Source of the DNA: Cristatella mucedo
Taxonomy: Eukaryota; Bryozoa; Phylactolaemata; Cristatellidae
NCBI GenBank assembly: GCA_009760855.2
Contig: WPIO01000008.1
Location: forward strand, 9,847,001 to 9,911,000
Direction: 5' to 3'
Length of the DNA: 64,000 bases
Part shown: positions 1 through 10,572 of the stretch, piece by piece
Position numbering within the stretch: the stretch's first letter is position 1
Layout: each line of letters opens with the position of its first letter
Made by a program: the position numbers and the translations under genes
Notes under the pieces: generated by a model
Database searches by the model: none
What the model saw: the letters and a program-made list of their open reading frames with translations, nothing else
Told to the model about the DNA's origin: nothing

Positions 1-1796
1 CAGCGAGCCCACAAGGAGTTTATGCACTTTATTCCAAAATCGCCAAACTAACTTCTAGTACTTGAGTGGTAACTGTTTTGCCATGCCTTAGCATCTTTCT
101 TAGCTTAGCTACGGGTGTGAACATAACCGTTACTGGTGGCTCGCAGCGCCTGCAACATATTCACAAAACAAGAAAACGTTAAAAGCTAGGAGGGAGCAGC
201 AGTGTTAGGCAAGGAAGCGATGAGCTTCACCAGTTTCTTGTCGACAACATTTGGCTAGCTTAGTCGGACAGGCAAGAGCTACTCGAAACTACCCGTGTAC
301 TGACTGTACAGAGTACAGAGTCTGGGTCGCCGTGCTACAGCTATTGCCATGCGGTTCGCCTGCTAGGCATGTCTTATGGCCCGTTTCACTGTATAAGTTC
401 CGGCGGTGGAAGCTTGCTGGAGAGGCTCCGGCTTCACCTGCTAGCTGCTCGCAATGACTTTGAGCGCTCGCTGTAACAGCAAGAAAGTCAGCAGCCTCCG
501 ACTAGCAGATACTCGGAGCTCTATTGAGCGACTTTGCCGGGCCTCATCAGCCAGTCTCAAAGAGTGCTGCGAGGGATCGGGAGACCTGGATAGGCGAGGT
601 GCAGGCGCGAGTAAGGCGGGCAGCCGTTGGACGGCTGCCCGGTGAAAGTCTCCACACCCAGCCTCCAGTAAGCGCCGCTAGCACCCCACCAGGCGACAGG
701 CGCTGACGCGGAGCGCCCAAAGCAACAAGCGTACCTAGCCTGCTCGCCACGTGCCAGCCTTCAAGCTCGACGGCTGCATCAGTGCAGGGAGGGGGCTGGA
801 GACTTCCGGGCCGGCTTCCGTGCTAGCGGCTAGCCGGAATCGGTCCGTCAAGCTTGGCTAATACGTAATGCCTTTTAGCACCACTCAAAGCCGCACGTTC
901 CTCGGTTCTTCGGTCGCTGGGTCCGTCTGCTAGGAGCTTCGATTGCATTTTGCTGACTGGATGAGGGAAATGTTAGCGATTCAAGGCCATCTGCCCGATG
1001 TATTCGAAAAGTAGTGCGACGGGCGATGTGCACCCTAATGGTTGGCCATCCAGCATCCATCAAGAACGCGGCTGCTGCGAAACTCGCGGTTCTTCGATTC
1101 TTTAGACTTTCTTTCGTGTAGTAAACATTGCCGCACGTTTTCGGCTGCCTCGGTACGACCACGCAAAGCAATTAGGAAGAGTTACCAATCTCCCGGCGAC
1201 TGGAAACGTAGTGTAATGCCCTGCCTGCATGGACTTCAAGCTTTGCCGCTGAAATAGAACTGAGCCGCTTAAGAAATAGTCCTGATAAGCTGAAGCTTAT
1301 GAGCAGCTCGATGCTTATGTAAGAACAAGACTATTCGTTGACTTTTGAGCTGGCAATGATGTATCTCCGTCTGTAACTTCAAAAAGCAGCAAAACACTCT
1401 TGCGGGTGTTAGGCACGAGCGTTTTACATAAAGCACTCACAGCCTTAAGCTGCTTTCGGTACGCATTCGGCAGCCAACTGAATTTCTTTCACGAAGCAAA
1501 GAGAAGATGGGAAGCATAGCTGAGTCAGGAGAGCAGTCGAGGTAGTGATTAGCATGAAGGAGCAGTTAAGGACGGCTGGAAATGATGTACCATAGTCGGC
1601 AATAGGAGAGTAGTTGTCGTTGCACAAGAAACCAATAAGGCATGGGCTGACAGCAGTGGCTCACTTGAAGCACCGGTTTGCATGCTGATCATGTGCATGT
1701 GTCTTCTAACCATGTTACGCTTTTTGTTCATTGAGCGTCCTACCACTAACCATTCGATCATGCTTCTCTTACAGCAAATGAAAAGTGCCTAGAAAC

Positions 1797-1890
1797 AGAG
1801 CGCTATAACAAAAATAATAATAGCAATGCATTTGAAATAGCGCCCTCAGAGAACTCAATCTCTTTCTAGGCACTTGACATTTTTTTCAAG
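1797..1890 (-). repeat. CR1/L2-type retrotransposon 3' end fragment
   Basis: An AATAATA tail is followed by the family's conserved 3'-end block (GCGCCCTCAGAGAACTCAAT, then CTTTCTAGGCACTT). The same block ends every other copy in this window. The fragment is severely 5'-truncated and holds no coding sequence. Orientation follows the longest copy at 43.4-44.2 kb, whose reverse-transcriptase end reads leftward. Confidence 0.75.
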
Positions 1891-3044
1891 CGAAGCAAAA
1901 ATCTACTGTTATTATCATTATTATTAACGATCTGCCTGTCGGTAAGTCCTAGCGCTGAGCGAGATCTGCCGTAAGCCTTTTTAGTGAGTCGGATGGAAGT
2001 CACCTGCCGTATCAGCCGTAATATATGGCGTAGTGTTTGTGTTTTTTCTACTAAGGTCTCTTTGCTAGTGCTACTTGCAGAATATCAAGTGTTGTGTCCA
2101 TATCGTTGGCATATTGCTAGCTTCAGGTCTTTGCACATTGTACGCATTTTGTGCCGCTACCCGAACTAGCAAGGGTCGCACGGTCATAACAGGAAACAGT
2201 CCCCCCCCCCACTTGTCCGCATAAGCCTGAAAACGTTGTGCTGCGTTTTGTGCAGAGAATCATAGTGAAAATTCATATAAAAGAGGAGCTGCACAAAAGG
2301 CTCGTCTACAAACAATGGAAATAAAAGCTTGGGCTTCAGTCAATATTTGCCTAAGGACTTGTAGACTAATTTCCCGAGAAATGACGCCACGACACTCACG
2401 GCGGCTACTTGAGTTGAAATCAATCCGAGCTTAGCTAGCTGCAGGCTCATTCGACGAGGCCGCCCGCCCCCTATCAAGAGATCCGAACATAACTCTCCGA
2501 GCCCCATTCGCATAGAACCCACAGGCACATTCGAGCCAAAGATTGGAAAGTACTTTGATGTCGCTCATCGACGCTGATCGGAGTGTCCTGATTTGGCGAA
2601 GTGAGAGCGAAGCTAATGCAACGTTGGAAATGAGAGAGTCGGAATGCTGAAGCTAGACCGCCGCAGGCAGCCGCTTGTACCGTCGATTCTGTCAGAGTTA
2701 TTCGTCTTGCAGAGTCTAGCAGTCAAGCGTCGATCACTATTGACAGGGAGCTAAGAAACGGCGAAGCGATGCTCCCAAATCGCTCGATCGGCGACATATC
2801 CGAGAGAGGATCGCTCTATGGATTGGCGGCCATCTACTGCTGCAGCATTGCTGTGACCGCCGTCGCCATCACGCTTTCGTCATCCATGCTCGTGCTCATC
2901 GTAAAGTGAGTTCGCACGGAAGGCTTCCACAGAACGTTCATGCCATATAGGAATGGTGCGAACGGGGGAGGCGGGCATTCTGAATTCCTCTCTCGGCGGT
3001 CGTGCAGTAAGCCGCTTCCTGCTGCATGCTGTCTCCAGCTGTTC

Positions 3045-3312
3045 GCACTATTTATGACAGCATTTAGAGTGTCACTGCGATTCGTCCTCTATTTGCTTAT
3101 GCGTGCTGACACTGCGGATGCTGACACTAACCACACTTGCATGCTGACCCTGTGCATGTCACCCCCAACCATGTTATCCACACTGTTTATCAAGCACGAT
3201 ACCACTCACCATTTGATCTTTTTTCCATTGCAGCAAATGCAAAGCACCAAGAAAGAGATTGATTTCTGTGAGGGTGCCTTATCAAGTGCCTAATTATTGT
3301 AATTATTATTAT
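3045..3312 (+). repeat. CR1/L2-type retrotransposon 3' end, rightward copy
   Basis: The end of the RT-domain reading frame (conserved in all copies as ...FRVSLRFVL) is followed by a 3' UTR with the GTGCTGACACT and TGCATGCTGACCCTGTGCATG blocks. It ends in an ATTATTATT tail. It lies in the intron of the GPCR pseudogene. Confidence 0.7.
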
Positions 3313-3385
3313 TTATCCCACGAGAGACGATTGTTGTTCGTTCGCGGATCTTCCATGTGGACTTGCGGCAATCGGGCTGAATGCG

Positions 3386-3387
<2 letters not shown>

Positions 3388-3454
<67 letters not shown>
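3388..3454. repeat. (CT)n microsatellite
   Basis: About 33 uninterrupted CT units, in the intron of the GPCR pseudogene. A paralogous, longer tract sits at 51231-51344 in copy B, so the repeat predates the segmental duplication. Confidence 0.97.
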
Positions 3455-3459
<5 letters not shown>

Positions 3460-3789
3460 CAGGTCACTGTGTCGGAAAACCTGTACCTTTCTTGTGCAAC
3501 TATTCTCCGTTCGTCCTATATCAGAAGACAAATCCTACAGAGAATTAAGAGGCCGGACGAACCAACTAGCACGGCTGCATCTTTAGGCGTCACTCTCGTG
3601 CTAATGCTTGGATTTTTTTTACATAGCCATCATAAATTAACGGACCAGATTGGCCCAATCCAGATCCGTCCGTCGGAGCTTAACTTTAGTCTTTGATCTC
3701 GATGTGTTCAGTTCAAGAATTACATGCATTCAGCCATTCGACTACACCGAGAATCGCTTCTACCACTGGCGGCTATCGGGCTGAATGTG

Positions 3790-3792
<3 letters not shown>

Positions 3793-3849
<57 letters not shown>
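3793..3849. repeat. (CT)n microsatellite, second copy
   Basis: About 28 CT units. The flanks repeat those of 3388-3454 (GGGCTGAATG before; CACTGCAGGTCA and CTTTCTTGTGCAAC after). A segment of about 400 bp containing the tract has therefore been tandemly duplicated within copy A only. Confidence 0.95.
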
Positions 3850-3853
<4 letters not shown>

Positions 3854-4146
3854 CAGGTCAGTGTGTCAAAAAGCTGTACCTTTCTTGTGCAACTATTCTC
3901 CGTTCGTCCTATGTCAGAAGACAAACCCTACAGAGAGTCAAGAGACCGGACGAACCCACTAGCGTGGCTGCGTCTCTAGGCGTCACTCTCATGCTAATAC
4001 TTAAGATTTATTACATGACTGGCGTAACTTAACGAACCAAATTTGGCCAATCCAGATCCGTCCGTCGGAGCTTAACTTTGGTCTTTATACTCGATGTATG
4101 CAGTGCATGAATTACATAAATTCAGCTATTCGACTATATCGAGAAC

Positions 4147-4255
4147 CTTTCCAACCACTAATCATTCGATCGGGCTTCCTTTGCAACAAGTTTCAAGTGC
4201 CTAAAAAGAGACTGAGTTCTCTGAGGACGCTATATCAAATGTATTATTATTATTA
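4147..4255 (+). repeat. CR1/L2-type retrotransposon 3' end fragment, rightward
   Basis: Ends with the conserved AAGAGACTGAGTTCTCTGAGG block followed by a TTATTATTATTA tail. It matches 51640-51745 in copy B. Confidence 0.65.
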
Positions 4256-5329
4256 CACCCACCCGTGAGTTTTGGAGTTATCCCTCATAGATCCAGCAGG
4301 AGCACCGTTGCTCAGAGACACACTGTCATCGATCAGTCGACCATCTCGGTACTTCTTCTAATGCAGAGAGACTGAAGTACCCGTAATCAGGCAGTATGCC
4401 CGGATTTGGGTCGCTCACTAATCGGCCGCTCATAACTGCCCCTCTAAGCCCCCTGTTTAAAGACCTGGAGAGCTGGTGTCTCAGCTGCTCGATGCGATGA
4501 GCGCCGACCCGGCAGGCCAAAAGTTTCGCAGGACCAGCCCACGCCTCTCAATTCCCTCGAGCTCTAAATGCTCCCAGTTCCGATATCTCGCTGCAGGGCG
4601 GCCTTAGATTATCCTACGTTTACAATTTAAAGTTCAGGCAACCTCAGAAAGGCCAGAATTACATTTTCACTGTAGATTTAGCTCCAAAATGACGGTGCTG
4701 CAAGCAATTTGGACATGCCAAGTAATGGCACTGCTGCAACAGGCGCGTCCGACTTTCGCTCGCCGATAGAGCATCTGTCCCATTCGATTGAGGTGGGGGC
4801 GCAACGAGCAGCCGCAAGTGAATTTACACAGCACCTGAGTATCTGCGATGAGCACGTTTGCGTGAAAATTCGACGTGCACTCGCCATGACGTCTTGCCTC
4901 ACTTGCACCGGTACCGACCTCGGCGTCCATTAAATAATACATTCGTTAAATTGAAAAATAGCAAAAAAAACAATACTTCCAAAATGGCCAAACTGGCCAA
5001 ACTAAATGGGCCGTCTTCCTGTACTGGTGCATATTTTTGCCTAAAGTTAAAAACTAAAACCGATGCAGCATGTCGGATTTCCGTCGAATGAGCACCAGCC
5101 TATAGTTTTGGCGTGCTACCGAGAACAGCCTCATTCACTGCCTGTTCCCGCCGTGTGCGAGCCGGCTAAATGTTTACGAGCTTCCCCATGCCTATTGGAA
5201 TGACGGAGTTTGTCAGAAACTGCACTCCGCGCGGTCATGCAGGGAAGTAACGACTTACAGGGAAGGGGCTTGATGTATCGTCGGCCAAGCTATATTGCGA
5301 TACCCGAAGCGGAGCTACGCCGAGCTCTC

Positions 5330-5460
5330 TTATGTAGCCACCACGCTCCCGAATCTTAGCCCGCGAGGTTGCACGTTTGCACTTTACGATTAAGGCCGTG
5401 GATTCAAGTCCTGCAGGGGTGGCGATAGCCGTCGAGGGCTATCTGCTGCAATATGAATGA
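5330..5460 (+). repeat. tRNA-derived SINE fragment
   Basis: A B-box-like sequence (GTGGATTCAAGTCCTGCAGG, 5398-5417) is followed by a body ending in GCTGCAATATGAATGAG. The same body and tail recur at 37439, 52864 and 59585 behind other B boxes (for example GGTTTGATTCC), which marks this as a SINE family and not a functional tRNA gene. Confidence 0.55.
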
Positions 5461-7659
5461 GACTGTTCAATCAGCTAGCTGTCTGAATCTGTTAATTCTG
5501 CTAGCCTTCGCTTTACTTTTCCCTTTGTTGTGGGACCAACCAAGTGCATTCAACTTAACGTTCGCTGAAAAGATTTGGCGGCCACCCAAGACGACTAACC
5601 CTAATTATTTGACGCTCACATATTCAGGAAAGCGTTAAAGCTGTATTCCTTTCGAACATTGTTGAATTCAAATCAGGTACTAAAAGAGCTTCATTTAAGC
5701 TTCTTTTGAATTTGACGTTTATACTCTCTTGATTTGTCTCTGCTCGTGCACTTCTCCGTAGCTGGCTGTATTGCTTCATTTAGGCAGCGAATCGATCACT
5801 CTTTTGTCAGTAATAGACAAAGGAGTTTCTCCTAAAATACTTCTTTTGAAATATTATGAAAATCCGGTAGCTTTTTGCGGCGTTGCGTACATGCTAGGCT
5901 GTTGACCACTCCCTTACCAAGCTCTTCGCCTGGGGTTAAAGGGCAGCCCCCCCCCAGCAGCCGCTTACAGGCAATGCCGCTGCGGCCTCCAAGAAGGACA
6001 GTCCATAATGTCGCCTCCACTGCAGCATTCTCCGTTCAACGCAGTAACTGTGATACGCCGCGGCTTCAACAGCATTTACGTGGGTCACTAAGCAAACGTC
6101 TTCGTCTTGGTTACACAGTCGCGTCTACTATACCTTAATTACAATCACTTGAATACCTTAAGACATGAGCTCAGCGACGGTTCTTTTGTCGCAAAGCAGC
6201 AGATTCAAACCGGTTTCATTCATAGAAGCACGTCTCGGGGAGCTACGTTTCTATTGTAGCTGTGCTTTTCAGACTCATGTTTTGCCTTTATTTTCCTGGC
6301 GTTCTATTGTGCTATTAACCAATCAGTGATTTCTAGGCTCTCTGGGAATGGCCACGCGTTCCTTCTACTTGTGGCGAATCTGTGTATAGCCGACATCTTA
6401 GTTGCATCATCAACTCTACTTGTGCTTGTTTTCTCCTATCTCCGGCATATTGCTAGTCGGGCGGCGTCTCCTCGCGGAACGAACTGAGGCAGCAACAGTT
6501 GCGATGTGCAGAATCGGTGACTCTCCATCTCTGGGACATTGCAACCAACGAAATTTAATTCACAATTTTTTTAATGACATTGGGCCACAGAACGGTTCAA
6601 AGTTAGCAATGGCTTCAGAGCGAGCCCTTTTGCTGATGACTTATCGACGCGAATGAATACTGGCGCTTGCTTCTCGTCGCCAGCACCTGCGACGCAAACA
6701 TAAGTTTTCGCCGTATTAAATTTAATATCTGTCGGTGAAGTTATAGAAGGAGAAGCAATAGAGTCAGACGTTCCCCTCCTGAACGCAGCGCGATCATAAC
6801 TGAGCATTATTCTCGTCCATTTCGTTGGCGGCCAGAAGTGACCCAGTTACCGATCCGGAAACCAAGGGGACTGCACAACTCGGCCGTGTGCTTGCCTACT
6901 GAGCAAATCGTGGACGCTCAACTGTTCATGCTTTAAATTTCCATTTTCATGAGTTACGAATGTGCCAGCGCTTTAAAGCTGAAACTAGGGCAAAGGGGAT
7001 GAGCGAGTGCGTCTCGGCACTCGCCAGCTAGGAGTGACTAACTGCAGCCAATGGCAGGGCTGCCAGCAATACGCCTCGTATTAGCATTAGCATTGAGTGC
7101 AACCAATCTGAGCTCAGCCCGCGGCTGGTCTCCGGAAAGTTCACACCGCGGAGGTCGTCTGCTTAAAGTGCCAATGGGTATGTTAGGCTTTAAAAGTACG
7201 CTGTTCTTATGTGTGTTAAGTGCTTTATGCTTAGCAAGTTTACGCAGTCAAAGTAAATGCACCGTTTGCATAGTATAATGTTAGTTTCACTGCCTTCCCT
7301 AGCTTTCAATACTTGGGGCGCCGATTAACTAATCGATTGGGCGACAACCTAGGTGGAAAACAGCTTAATACGTATAGGAAGTTCTCCCTTTTTGTCGCAA
7401 GTCGGCAGCTGTCTGCACAAGCTTTGAGCTATGCAAGCTATCTAGCGCTGTTTAGGCCTGAGCTAGTGAGGTAGTCATTGAAGCAGAAGGCAGGCCGGTG
7501 CTTGCCGCTCAACGCCTGCATCGATTAGCGGCTGTTCAGAATGCACACCGTACAAAGTTTTGAGGGGAAATCTCGGGATAGCTGCATTACCGAATCCTGT
7601 AATTTAAGCTTACTACAGCCGCTAGATAGTTTCACATTCGACTCCTCACAGCAATCAAC

Positions 7660-8117
7660 CTTAATAATAATAATAATAATAATATTGCACTTGATAAAGC
7701 GCCCTCAGAGAACTTAATCTCTTTCTAGGCGCTTTACATTTGCTGCAAAGTGATACGCAATAGAATAGTAAGTAAAATCATGCTTGAAAAACAAACAAAA
7801 TGAATAACATGGTTAGGGGTTACATGCACTGGGTCAGCGTGCAAATGTGGTTAGTGGCAGCATGAACAGTGTCAGCACGCATAAGCACATCGAGGACGAA
7901 TCACAAGGACCCACTAAATGCTGTCCTAAATAGGTATGTTTTTAAGTTTCTTTTAAATGTGGTCAGGTCAGGGGATGTTCTGATGCAGGTCGGGAGGGAG
8001 TTCCAGGCTGTGGGAGCATACGAGCTAAATGCACGGTCTCCAAAGGATTTAAGGTTTGTACGAGGTATTTCTAGACTGTTGGATTCCGAAAAGCGAGTGG
8101 TACGGTGCTTTGCCTGA
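7660..8117 (-). repeat. CR1/L2-type retrotransposon 3' end (5'-truncated)
   Basis: A leftward copy made of a (TAA)n tail, a ~200-bp 3' UTR and the last part of the RT-domain frame. The conserved ending (ALNTHLF-type region, then the TFPDLTTFK-like segment) is recognisable by comparison with 43651-44046. Copy B lacks it at the equivalent site, so it inserted after the segmental duplication. The first ~140 bases are nearly identical to the copy inside the viral element at 17055-17200. Confidence 0.85.
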
Positions 8118-9661
8118 ACCTTGAACTGCAGGCGAGGCTTTAGCCACTCGTCTGCTTCGCCCAGGCCTCTAGGTGGCCACCTCGTCCTAAGGAATACTGA
8201 CGCCGCTGAAAGGTATTTTGTTTGGTTTATAAACTTAAAGGTTTTTCTCGCTGAAGAGGCAAGCTAATTTTTACCGGTATTTGCCGGTTGCTTCGCACAG
8301 GTTGAATTCACGGTCTTTTCAAGTTTAAATGACGATATTAATCTCAATAAATATATGTATCTATATTTAGACAGAGTTCTAAGAAAATAAAATTGCTTTC
8401 TACGTTCGTCATAAGTAATTAAAAGTAAGCATTTTGGTTGCTTACTAAGACCCTGCTGAATTATGAGCACACGCATGTGCAGACTACAGACAATTAAAGG
8501 CTGCCAGGAGGCGCGTGGGTTTAAAGCCTCTCTGATACCGTTGTCAAGTTGGGAGATTTCGGGATTTCAGTCGATGGATAAGGCCTGCTTTGCGGCATAG
8601 ACACTGAAGGCACAGTCTCTAGTGAAGTGGAGGCTCGTCAGGGGCACAACCAAGCGACCTTAATCAGGGGAGCCCGCTTGGTTTGTCTGATCAAGTCTTG
8701 AAGTCTGATTAAGAGAAATCGTAGATATATACGTCGCAGCAAGAGAATGATGGAGAATAGTAGTGAGCGGCTGGACCGTGAAGGCGGAAGGCCGCTTGAT
8801 GGAAGCAAATTTAGGTAGTTAAGAATTTGTGGATTGTAGACCATTTAGATGATAGCGACCGACAAGTCTAGCTGAAGCGTTTAGCAACAGCTTGTAAGCG
8901 TTTACTGTATCAGCAGAAACACCGACCATGTAGTAGTTCTGGAAGTCTACACGGGATGTCCCATGTGAAGGAATCAGCAATTGGCTGTGGTATCTTATCA
9001 AAGCCAGCCCAACTTTTCAAAATATTCTTGTGGTTGAAAGTAGGCGGACTTGGCCATAAATATGGTGTGATCTGGTGCATGGTCATTGTCGAACAGGACA
9101 ACCAGATTTCGTGAAGCTGCTATTAAAAATATGCTGGCTGAGCCTGTCTTAATTGTTGGGCTTTCCAACATCTGTTAAGCTGGTTGTTTAGCCATTCAAT
9201 TTGAAAAATGTTGCTAGTGTCAACATTTTAATGTGCAGTAATGCATGCATCGAGGAAGTGGTGAGAGTTTGACATGCTTTAATGCTGGAAGAGATCAATG
9301 CATAGGTGCAGCTGTTTTATCTGCAGATTCATGAAGGTGCAAATTGTGCTATATTGTTCCAGCAGCGGGACATTACAATATTTTGATAGAAAATGGAGCA
9401 AAAATTCTCCTGGGAAAATCCTTATTTTAAATGCTTACTACCTGACTGGTCACCATTGCCATCTACTCACTAGGATAGTGCTTCAGTCATAGTTGTGCAA
9501 TTCCAGCGTCACCTAGGCGAAGTAAAGAGCACTTTAGAAGGAGTTTGCGATACGTGACAGCAAATTCTTCTCTGAGATTTAGCAGAATTAGCAGAGACGC
9601 TCCGTTTCTGAGACGTACCAAGCAAAGTAATGCAACAGCAAATATGCAGTAGCAAACATGC

Positions 9662-9770
9662 AATAATAATAATAATAATGCACTTGATAAAGCGTCCTCA
9701 GAGAAATCTATCCCTTTCTAGGCACTTTACATTTTCTGCAAAGGGAAACGCAATTGAATGGTGAGTAATA
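9662..9770 (-). repeat. CR1/L2-type retrotransposon 3' end fragment
   Basis: AATAATAATAATAATG tail, then the GCACTTGATAAAGCGTCCTC block and about 60 bases of 3' UTR. It is absent from the equivalent place in copy B (about 57.96 kb). Confidence 0.8.
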
Positions 9771-9930
9771 TCATGGCAATGGCAAGTACCAAGCATAGCA
9801 CACAGAAAGGCGCTCCGGGCCGCTCTGTAGCATCTCCAACTCCTTGTTAGTAACATGCAATTAATCATGTACTGGTATGCACGCAAAGTACACATGATTC
9901 CGTTACGTAACAGTAGCTCCGGCGGCAGCT

Positions 9931-10393
9931 GTTCTTGTGGGAGTCTCACTGCGATGCATGGGCGAAAGTTCGCGATAAACGAGACTCTCCTCGATTACTC
10001 TCAACTGGCGTATACATGAGAGCTCGATCAATCGCAGCAGACGACACGAAATATAGCATGCATTAGTGGTTTGAGGCTGCACTGAGTCAACGGCTTAATT
10101 ATTACCCACAGGTGAGATATGTACATTAATGCCAAGGCGATTAGCTAATTACAACAGCAGAAGCCGCAGGTCAACACTACATTCCTTTCCCATAGACAGA
10201 CTTCATAGTAAACCAGCCTAGCAGGGGAGGGGACGGCCCTAACGACTGAAAAGTCGTGAAGCCATTGGCTCCCCCCTCCACAGTGTTCTTCTCTTCTGCT
10301 CAGGCGGTACCTTGTCCAGCGGTTTGTCGTTCGGGATCTGTCAGATTGTTAGTTTAACATTAGTGAGCTCCGATGGCTTGGATGGGGTGCAGG
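9931..10393. other. Unique host flank left of the viral element
   Basis: No gene recognised. A pyrimidine-rich run ending in CTGCTCAG near 10300 could be a splice acceptor followed by an open stretch, but nothing in the following residues is recognisable. The viral inverted repeat starts at 10394. Confidence 0.4.
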
Positions 10394-10535
10394 CTTGTTG
10401 TAAGAAAAGTCACTTATTAGGACAATTCCCCTTTCAATCCTACTCATGCTCACTATCGTTCACATTTCGAAGTCTTGAAAGTGAAATCGTCCTAATAATT
10501 AACTTTTCCTCGAACATTAAAAACTGTTGTCTCAT
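10394..10535 (+). repeat. Left terminal inverted repeat
   Basis: Starts CTTGTTGTAAGAAAAGTCAC and matches the reverse complement of 36794-36934 over about 141 bp with a handful of mismatches. Within it, TTATTAGGAC (10414-10423) pairs with GTCCTAATAA (10489-10498) and CTTTCAA (10431-10437) pairs with TTGAAAG (10475-10481). Each end can therefore fold into a hairpin of its own. Confidence 0.95.
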
Positions 10536-10572
10536 TAATTTTTTCAATTAAGCAAAATTTATTTTCTTAATA

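Larger units (their letters stand above)
2745..6588 (+). pseudogene. Class A GPCR pseudogene (duplicate of the 50.9-54.6 kb gene)
   Basis: The exon 1 equivalent is 2745-2905 and exon 2 is 6337-6588, with a donor (GTGAGT) and an acceptor (TTCTAG) at the same places as in the intact paralog. Exon 1 is open but its start codon reads AGG where copy B has ATG. Only a later in-frame ATG remains. Exon 2 keeps the TM2 region (NLCIAD, ending in FSYL) and then loses one base near 6454, which brings a stop within about 15 codons. Near 6588 it jumps straight to the sequence that follows the stop codon of the intact gene, so the part coding TM3 to TM7 has been deleted. This is a dead duplicate. The intron contains two (CT)n tracts, CR1/L2-type ends and a tRNA-like SINE. 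Confidence 0.85.
23..9930 (+). repeat. Segmental duplication, copy A
   Basis: This stretch matches 47765-58120 in the same order and orientation, with many point differences and indels. Clear anchors are the start (TGCACTTTATTCCAAAA in both), the GPCR exon 1 region, the SINE-like block near 5.3 kb, a block at 7281-7560 matching 55859-56140, and 9780-9920 matching 58010-58110. Copy A has an extra CR1/L2-type end at 7660-8117. It lacks about 680 bp of GPCR coding sequence and about 500 bp downstream of the GPCR that copy B holds. Apart from the GPCR pseudogene and the repeats listed separately I see no convincing gene here; the many short open frames are not supported by family resemblance. Confidence 0.85.
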
